A DNA stretch of 64,000 nucleotides from DATJPW01 sp963752855 (GTDB lineage: Bacteria; Desulfobacterota; Desulfomonilia; Desulfomonilales; Desulfomonilaceae), in contig CAVVZX010000051.1 of the NCBI GenBank assembly GCA_963752855.1, positions 15,760 to 79,759 on the forward strand, read 5' to 3'. The notes beneath the pieces were generated by a model. It did not search any database. It saw only the letters and a list, made by a program, of their open reading frames with translations, and was not told the DNA's origin. Positions within the stretch are counted from its first letter, which is position 1. Each line of letters starts with the position of its first letter. Positions 59,078-64,000 of this stretch are shown one piece after another. Both the position numbers and the translations under genes were made by a program.

Positions 59078-59141
59078 TTTTCGTTCACCCGTTCGAGCCC
59101 GAGCGGCCCCTACAGAATGGATACGCCGGATTATTCGGTCT

Positions 59142-60095
59142 CTAGCCGGAAACGAGCTTCGCGATTTTGAGTAGAACCAGATCACGGGCTTGTATCACCC
59201 GTTCCACCTTTTCTCGAGACCATTGATGGAAACCCTCGAGGGATTTCACGCCAAGTTTGCCGTCCTTGAGTTTGTCTTTCAGGATCGGCAATGGAGTGAC
59301 GGCGTTCTCCAGAAAGGGAAAAAGATAGAGATGGACATCGTGCGTCAGGTCCAATCCCGCCAGGTCCGCAGTTTCCAAAGGGCCCAAAAAAGGCATTCGT
59401 AGTCCGAATCCGAATTTGACCACAGCGTCTATATCTTCGGGACTGGCGATACCGGCCTGCACGAGAGACGTCGCCTCACGCCAGAGCGCATGCTGCATGC
59501 GGTTGCCGAGAAACCCCGGCACATCTTTGAGGACTTTCACAGGTTTTTTGCCGGCCTTTTTCATGAAGTCGTACACGGTTTCAAAGACCTCGTCGGACGT
59601 GTACGAGGACCGGATCACCTCCACGCAGGGCACTATATGCGGCGGATTCCAAAAATGCGTCCCCACGAGCCGCTCTTTTCTTTTCAAAGGCTCCGCGATC
59701 TGGCTGACGCTGATGGCTGAAGTATTGGTGCACAGAAGTGTCTCCGGGCCTACATAGTCTTCAATTTCCGAGAATATCTTCTGCTTTAAGGGAAGCTTCT
59801 CGCTGGCAGCCTCGATGATGATCCCCGAGTCTTGTGCGGCATCTCGCAAACTCGTACACAGGCTTATCAAACCTAGGCACAGCTCAACATCTTCAGGCAC
59901 GGCAAGACCAAGCTCCAAAAAGGTCCTGAAGTTATTTCGAATTCTGTCCGGAGCGCTCTCCAGCACTGCATGGTTGTTGTCAAACAGCGCCACCGGATGT
60001 CCTTGCATCGCAAAAAGCTGGGCCAAGGCGTGCCCCATGAGTCCCGCGCCTACAATTCCTAATTTCGTTTTCCCGTCAGATTTGCTTGCTCTCAT
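59142..60095 (-). CDS. 3-hydroxyacyl-CoA dehydrogenase-family NAD oxidoreductase
   Basis: An intact 317-residue single-domain protein. LGIVGAGLMGHALAQLFA is the NAD-binding glycine motif; LLCTNTSAISVSQIAEPL, GTHFWNPPHIVPCVEVIR, VPGFLGNRMQHALWREA and GLRMPFLGPLETADLAG mark the 3-hydroxyacyl-CoA/L-carnitine/L-gulonate dehydrogenase (lambda-crystallin) group. It oxidises a beta-hydroxy acid or thioester to the beta-keto form with NAD. Paired with the BKACE enzyme in one operon it would make the keto acid that BKACE cleaves, as in carnitine breakdown. The actual substrate is not determined by sequence. Confidence 0.85.
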   Translation of the reverse strand: MRASKSDGKTKLGIVGAGLMGHALAQLFAMQGHPVALFDNNHAVLESAPDRIRNNFRTFLELGLAVPEDVELCLGLISLCTSLRDAAQDSGIIIEAASEKLPLKQKIFSEIEDYVGPETLLCTNTSAISVSQIAEPLKRKERLVGTHFWNPPHIVPCVEVIRSSYTSDEVFETVYDFMKKAGKKPVKVLKDVPGFLGNRMQHALWREATSLVQAGIASPEDIDAVVKFGFGLRMPFLGPLETADLAGLDLTHDVHLYLFPFLENAVTPLPILKDKLKDGKLGVKSLEGFHQWSREKVERVIQARDLVLLKIAKLVSG

Positions 60096-60099
60096 GGCT

Positions 60100-60660
60100 T
60101 TAAGTCTCGCTGTAAATGACCATCAGGCACTTGACCTCTTTGGATCCTTCCACTGCGCCGAAATGAGGGACACTAGCGTCAAAATAGATACAGTCACCTT
60201 CTTCAACGACCAGTTCGGTGTCCCCGTGGGTGAAATGCATTTTGCCTTCGAGCACGAAGAGCATCTCCTGGCCTTTATGCTGGAAAACAGCCTGCCCCTT
60301 GGGTCGTACCGGAAGTGTTAAGATATAAGGCTCCATCTTCCTTTCCGGGTAGCCCAGCGCCAAGGGCTCGTACGAGTAGCCGAACGCTGTGCCCTCCCTC
60401 GCCATCATCTTGCGCTCGGACTTCTTAACTAACGTGATCGACTTTTTGTTCTCTTCATCTGAAAAGATGGTGGCCAGGCTCACGCCCAAGGCGGTGGCGA
60501 TGGTAATCAGGGTCGATACCGGAGGGGATTTCTTGGAATTCTCGACTTTGGAAATGTACCCTTTGGTGAATCCCGTTTTGGCCGCCAACTCCACGAGGTT
60601 AAGCCCTCGTTCCTGTCGGAGTTGCTTTATCTTTCGGCCGATTTCTGATTCGTCGAGCAT
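60100..60660 (-). CDS. XRE-family regulator with C-terminal cupin
   Basis: An intact 186-residue protein. Residues about 8-63 (IKQLRQERGLNLVELAAK, TGFTKGYISKVENSKKSP) form an XRE helix-turn-helix. Residues about 110-182 (QAVFQHKGQEMLFVLEGK, LVVEEGDCIYFDASVPH) form a cupin, the PuuR/HipB-like layout in which the cupin senses a small carboxylate or amine. It is the first gene of the minus-strand catabolic operon, four bases before the dehydrogenase, and probably controls it by binding near 60661-60760. Confidence 0.88.
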   Translation of the reverse strand: MLDESEIGRKIKQLRQERGLNLVELAAKTGFTKGYISKVENSKKSPPVSTLITIATALGVSLATIFSDEENKKSITLVKKSERKMMAREGTAFGYSYEPLALGYPERKMEPYILTLPVRPKGQAVFQHKGQEMLFVLEGKMHFTHGDTELVVEEGDCIYFDASVPHFGAVEGSKEVKCLMVIYSET

Positions 60661-61192
60661 AGTGGATCGCTCTGTGTGCAGATTGTAGCGCCAGTTCCAG
60701 GATTCAAGGCGCCGATTTGGTTTCCTGATCGGAAACCACGCAAACTTAGACGCCAGCTGATGATCTCGTCTGTCCCGCTGACCAATTTGTCAGAAGTGGC
60801 AACTTAAGGTTTCCCACGACAAAACATCATTGCAATAAACGGGAAACTTTGTCAAGGATTTTTGCAGAAATGACTTAAATGCAGCAAGCGTGGAAGTGAG
60901 CGTCATTTCGACCGGTGAACGATTCCGGTAGCGACCAACCCCGCCCCGGACACGATCCGGGGTCCGTGCCGGTCGGCTATACTTCGCACGGGCCAGTCCA
61001 TCGCCGTCCAAAGCCGGGTGCAGGTGCTACCATTGAAGGGCAGGGGCAGACCCAAGCGTCGCTCCTGGGCGGACACACAGGTCCGCCTCAGAGAGGGTGT
61101 GGGGTGACGAAATCCCCTGGCATGGCTTGCCGTATTTGCGGCCCCGCGGCCACTCTATGGGAGCGAATACTAGGGCGACGCTGAGCCGTTTA
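60661..61192. other. Intergenic region upstream of the catabolic operon
   Basis: About 530 bases lie between the serpin gene end and the XRE-cupin start. CCCCGGA and TCCGGGG (60944-60950, 60956-60962) form a 7-pair hairpin with a CACGA loop, possibly the serpin transcript end. The stretch 60661-60870 upstream of the operon should hold its promoter and operator; no clear consensus boxes were fixed. GC-rich frames here lack any family signal. Confidence 0.4.
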
Positions 61193-62417
61193 TCAAGATG
61201 GGCGCATCACTCGACCCATGAAAAGGATACAACCGCTGGGCACATGCCGGATCATGAACATAAACGGACGATCCGCCCTGAATACGATGAGTTTGGGTTT
61301 CTGCATTGAAAGCGCCCGCATAGGAATCGCAGTTACAGCCGCGGCTTCTGTCCCTTCTTCGTCCACCTTAACAAACGTCTTTTGCACCACATCGTTTATA
61401 TAAACATGCTCCTTGGAAACCATCTTGGAGAAATCGGCTTTGTTTGAAAAAGCGTCGGTCATGCCCAGTGACTTGAGGCTCTTCCGTCAGGGACATGGAA
61501 TCTTTCATCTCGAATTTCGGCAAATACACCAACACTTCACTCCTCCGAAGCGAACTCAACCAGTTTGAAAGGTTTTCGTCGGTCAAAGATTGCTCGAACG
61601 CAGGCAAGGCCCTTATGGTCGGAAGGCAGAAACACGACCATGGACAGATCGCCGCGATAGGGCATTTCCAAAGCCTGAAAGCCATCCCCCTCCATGTATG
61701 CGAAATGTTTCATCTGGGACATCAAGGGAACAGGGATTTGCTTGCCGTCGAGCAACGTGAAAGGCTGGTCCTTGGTGTCTCTTTTTGTCGAATTGTTCCT
61801 GCCATTTTCCTTTGAAATAGATGGCGTTGGTCAGTATCAGTCTCGTGAGTCGGGTCTACGCTGCTCAAAACGTCCTTGATTCGGCCTTTGGTTTCCTTTT
61901 CAGCCCATTTATTGATCGCGGCCACGGCAGATTTCGGGTTGCCTTTGAAGTCTACCTCTCGCAGTGCGGCGCTATACTTTGCCTTAAGAAGTTCCGGATA
62001 GGTCGGCAAAAAATTGTAGCCTTTCTGTCCCCAGAGAGCGTTGGCTGTGGTGAGCACCATATCCGGCTGTTCCAGCGCTGTGCTGGCGCAACAGCGGCAT
62101 CGGTTTAGCGAGCCTATTGCGTCATGGATTCCGGTCCCTTGTTGCTCGAAGTGAAGCGCTTTAGCCATCTGGTTTTCCGTATCGCCCGCAGCCCCTGCGT
62201 AAGCCATAGACAGGCATACAAAAGCTCCATACGGAGAAAAGAAAACATTCTCATCCGGCTTCTTGAGATGCTTGTACAGATCCAGGGCAAAAGAGTTGAT
62301 GGACTTAGCCGCTATGGTTTCAATAGGTGGCTCTCCAGCGTCCGCTGAATCGCAGATAACAAAGATAAATCCAGCCAACAACAATGCGGTCCCAAGAATG
62401 ATGCTGAGTCGCTTCAT
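61193..62417 (-). CDS. Exported serpin (serine protease inhibitor), several frameshifts
   Basis: MKRLSIILGTALLLAGFI ... DADAG-like signal peptide is followed by SINSFALDLYKHLKKPDE, NVFFSPYGAFVCLSMAYA and NALWGQKGYNFLPTYPEL. After shifts near 61850 and 61760 come MSQMKHFAYMEGDGFQAL and EMPYRGDLSMVVFLPSD; after two more, VVQKTFVKVDEEGTEAAA and FRADRPFMFMIRH with LFMGRV. These are the serpin core, hinge and C-terminal signature, about 408 residues. The hinge EEGTEAAAVTA is of the inhibitory type, and counting from it puts P1-P1-prime at Leu-Ser, suggesting an elastase- or chymotrypsin-like target. It would act in the periplasm or outside. Confidence 0.8.
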
Positions 62418-62519
62418 GGAAACCTCCGTTTAACCGGTGATCCATTCTGACACAAAGACATGGTATTTTGTAAATGATTGTTGGATTATAGTGGGCACCA
62501 ACCGTATAGGAGACTTGCC

Positions 62520-63227
62520 ATGAAGCAGAAGAAAACTAATATCACTCCTGACTGCGCCACCTGTACCAACGAGCCGCCGAATAAGATCTGTATGAACAGC
62601 GAGGGCTCCGGCCATCGAGGCTGCCCTACCCTCACGCGCAAGAAACTGTTGGCTGAAGCCAATCAGGAATACTCGAAACCGGAGACCGGCGCATTTGCTC
62701 GCCAGGCCTCGATTCAAGAGGCTTCCTGCTACACGAATCGACACCAGCGGCCATATGTAATGCAGCCCACCAAGCCTCGAATTGTAGAGATATGCGAATT
62801 TGCCGCACGCATGGGATATAAGCGGCTCGGGCTTGTTTTCTGTGTCGGACTGGCAAACGAAGCGGCGATCGTGAATAAGATATTGAAAACGAACGGCTTT
62901 GATGTGGTGTCCGTCTGTTGCAAAGCGGGAAAAACTTCAAAAGATCTGATCGGGATCGAGGACAAAGACAAGATCTTTCAGGGAACCGACGAATCAATGT
63001 GCAATCCGGTGTTTCAGGCAAAGCTGCTGAACGAGGAGAAGACTGATTTCAATGTTTTGCTGGGCCTTTGCGTAGGCCATGATTCGCTCTTTTTTAAACA
63101 TGCTTCAGCATATACCACTGTCTTGGCGGTCAAGGATCGGGTAACGGGTCACAATCCGCTGGCCCCGATTTACCTTCACAATTCCTATTACAAAAAGTTG
63201 ATCTCCCCACCTATAGAGGCTGATTAA
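62520..63227 (+). CDS. DUF1847 cysteine-rich protein
   Basis: The start ATG 62520 follows TATAGGAGACTTGCC. The N-terminus has DCATCTNEPPNKICMNSE and GCPT, a likely metal or iron-sulfur site, then RIVEICEFAARMGYKRLG, LVFCVGLANEAAIVNKIL, VVSVCCKAGKTSKDLIGI and FNVLLGLCVGHDSLFFKH. This matches the DUF1847 family of about 220-240 residues found in anaerobes. Conserved Cys and His suggest a redox or metal-handling role; no reaction is known. It is transcribed away from the serpin gene. Confidence 0.85.
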   Translation: MKQKKTNITPDCATCTNEPPNKICMNSEGSGHRGCPTLTRKKLLAEANQEYSKPETGAFARQASIQEASCYTNRHQRPYVMQPTKPRIVEICEFAARMGYKRLGLVFCVGLANEAAIVNKILKTNGFDVVSVCCKAGKTSKDLIGIEDKDKIFQGTDESMCNPVFQAKLLNEEKTDFNVLLGLCVGHDSLFFKHASAYTTVLAVKDRVTGHNPLAPIYLHNSYYKKLISPPIEAD

Positions 63228-63272
63228 GATTAAGTCCATGTGGGACTGGAGAATATAGGAGTCTCAAGGTTC

Positions 63273-64000
63273 ATGGATTCACAGGACGAACCCACGTCCC
63301 CGCGTGATAAAATTGAATGTGATGAAGAAGGGAGATTTTCAGTCTTGTGGAATGTAATCTGGCGCTGGATCACGGAATTTGGGGATTTTCTTCGTCAAAC
63401 TGTACAATCCTTCTTGGATGACAACGCAGTGCGAATGGCTGCTGCGCTGGCATTCTACACTATGTTTTCTATTGTGCCCGCGCTTCTTCTGGCTCTAAAT
63501 ATCGCCGGTTTTGTAATCGGCAATTCCAGGGCCGAAATCGAGCTTATGGACCGGTTCCAATATGTGGTGAATCCTGAATCCGCTGAATATGTATTGTCTT
63601 TGCTCAATAGCTTAAGTTCTCAATTACAGGGACGAAATCTTTCCATAATAGCTATCTTGGGCGCCATCATAACAGCCACTGGAGTCTTCGTGGAACTCCA
63701 GTCATCGCTAAATGAGATTTGGGGATTGGCCCACAGACGACGCAGCGGGTTCATGTCCGTACTACGCTCTAGACTCGTTTCTTTTGTTTGTGTGGTTGGA
63801 ATTGGGGTTCTCATTTTAGTAGCGGTGGTTTCAAACACTGTATTGTCTATGGTGGGTTCGTTTTCGAAAGCATGCCTTGGATGCCGTCCGGGATCATGGC
63901 CGGCTTACATGGGCTTACTCAATTTGGAATGATACCTGTGCTGCTTATTTTAGTTTACAGATTGATTCCTGATCGCGACATCGCATGGACTGATGTTTTG
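63273..64000 (+). CDS. BrkB/YihY-family membrane protein (one frameshift; runs off window)
   Basis: ATG 63273 behind ATAGGAG starts a hydrophobic protein. RMAAALAFYTMFSIVPAL, SIIAILGAIITATGVFVE, LQSSLNEIWGLAHRRRSG and SFVCVVGIGVLILVAVVS are BrkB/YihY (once called RNase BN) motifs. A frameshift near 63865 is followed by GIMAGLHGLTQFGMIPVL and LVYRLIPDRDIAWTDVL up to the window edge. About 243 of roughly 300 residues are seen. These are inner-membrane proteins of unclear function. Confidence 0.8.

Noticed and set aside
1..64000. CRISPR arrays, tRNA and rRNA genes, insertion sequences
   Set aside because: No direct-repeat/spacer array, no cloverleaf sequence, no rRNA core and no transposase motif was seen on either strand.

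Overview
The window reads as chromosomal DNA of an anaerobic Gram-negative bacterium, most likely a Desulfobacterota (former Deltaproteobacteria) lineage related to Desulfomonile or the syntrophs. That placement is an inference from gene content: an HdrD-like iron-sulfur protein with a membrane cytochrome b, AMP-forming acetyl-CoA synthetase beside an OFA-type transporter, paired TetR domains, a large Wzx/Wzy-type exopolysaccharide locus, and a beta-keto-acid cleavage operon. No rRNA, tRNA, integrase, transposase or CRISPR array is visible.

Layout. 1-7.1 kb (minus strand): membrane glycosyltransferases, a GNAT/FemAB-like acyltransferase, a toxin-antitoxin pair and two tandem UDP-GlcNAc 2-epimerases. 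7.3-9.1 kb: two more GNAT copies, the last an internal-deletion remnant, followed by a nested palindromic repeat. 9.2-30.8 kb: the exopolysaccharide core, with beta-helix protein, Wzx flippase, CapK-like adenylate-forming enzyme, polyprenyl-phosphate sugar transferase, Wzy polymerase, Wzz co-polymerase, two GT4 glycosyltransferases around a heparinase II/III protein, a divergent BY-kinase-like ATPase, a second Wzz-like gene, an outer-membrane barrel protein and Wza. 31.1-34.8 kb: accessory genes bounded by two integron attC sites, namely a PD-(D/E)XK-like nuclease, a PIN-like protein, a BglII-type restriction enzyme, an ankyrin protein and a methyltransferase. 34.9-38.8 kb: polysaccharide deacetylase, diguanylate cyclase, PstS-like protein and a Usp protein. 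38.9-45.1 kb: a sensor kinase with a possible heme site, the HdrD/cytochrome b pair and a double-TetR locus. 46.1-51.4 kb: acs, OFA transporter and FGGY kinase. 52.2-60.7 kb: a nine-gene minus-strand operon (XRE-cupin regulator, 3-hydroxyacyl-CoA dehydrogenase-like enzyme, LivHMGFK transporter, SDR and 3-keto-5-aminohexanoate-cleavage-type enzyme). 61.2-64 kb: an exported serpin, a DUF1847 protein and a BrkB/YihY protein running off the end.

An important caveat is that about half of the otherwise conserved genes are split by one-base frameshifts, often in short homopolymers. Reading across them restores family-length proteins. Many are therefore probably uncorrected sequencing indels rather than true pseudogenes. 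Coordinates below span the restored gene where this is clear and each frameshift is stated. Only the third GNAT copy, the mazF-like remnant and the sigma-54 regulator tail look truly degraded.
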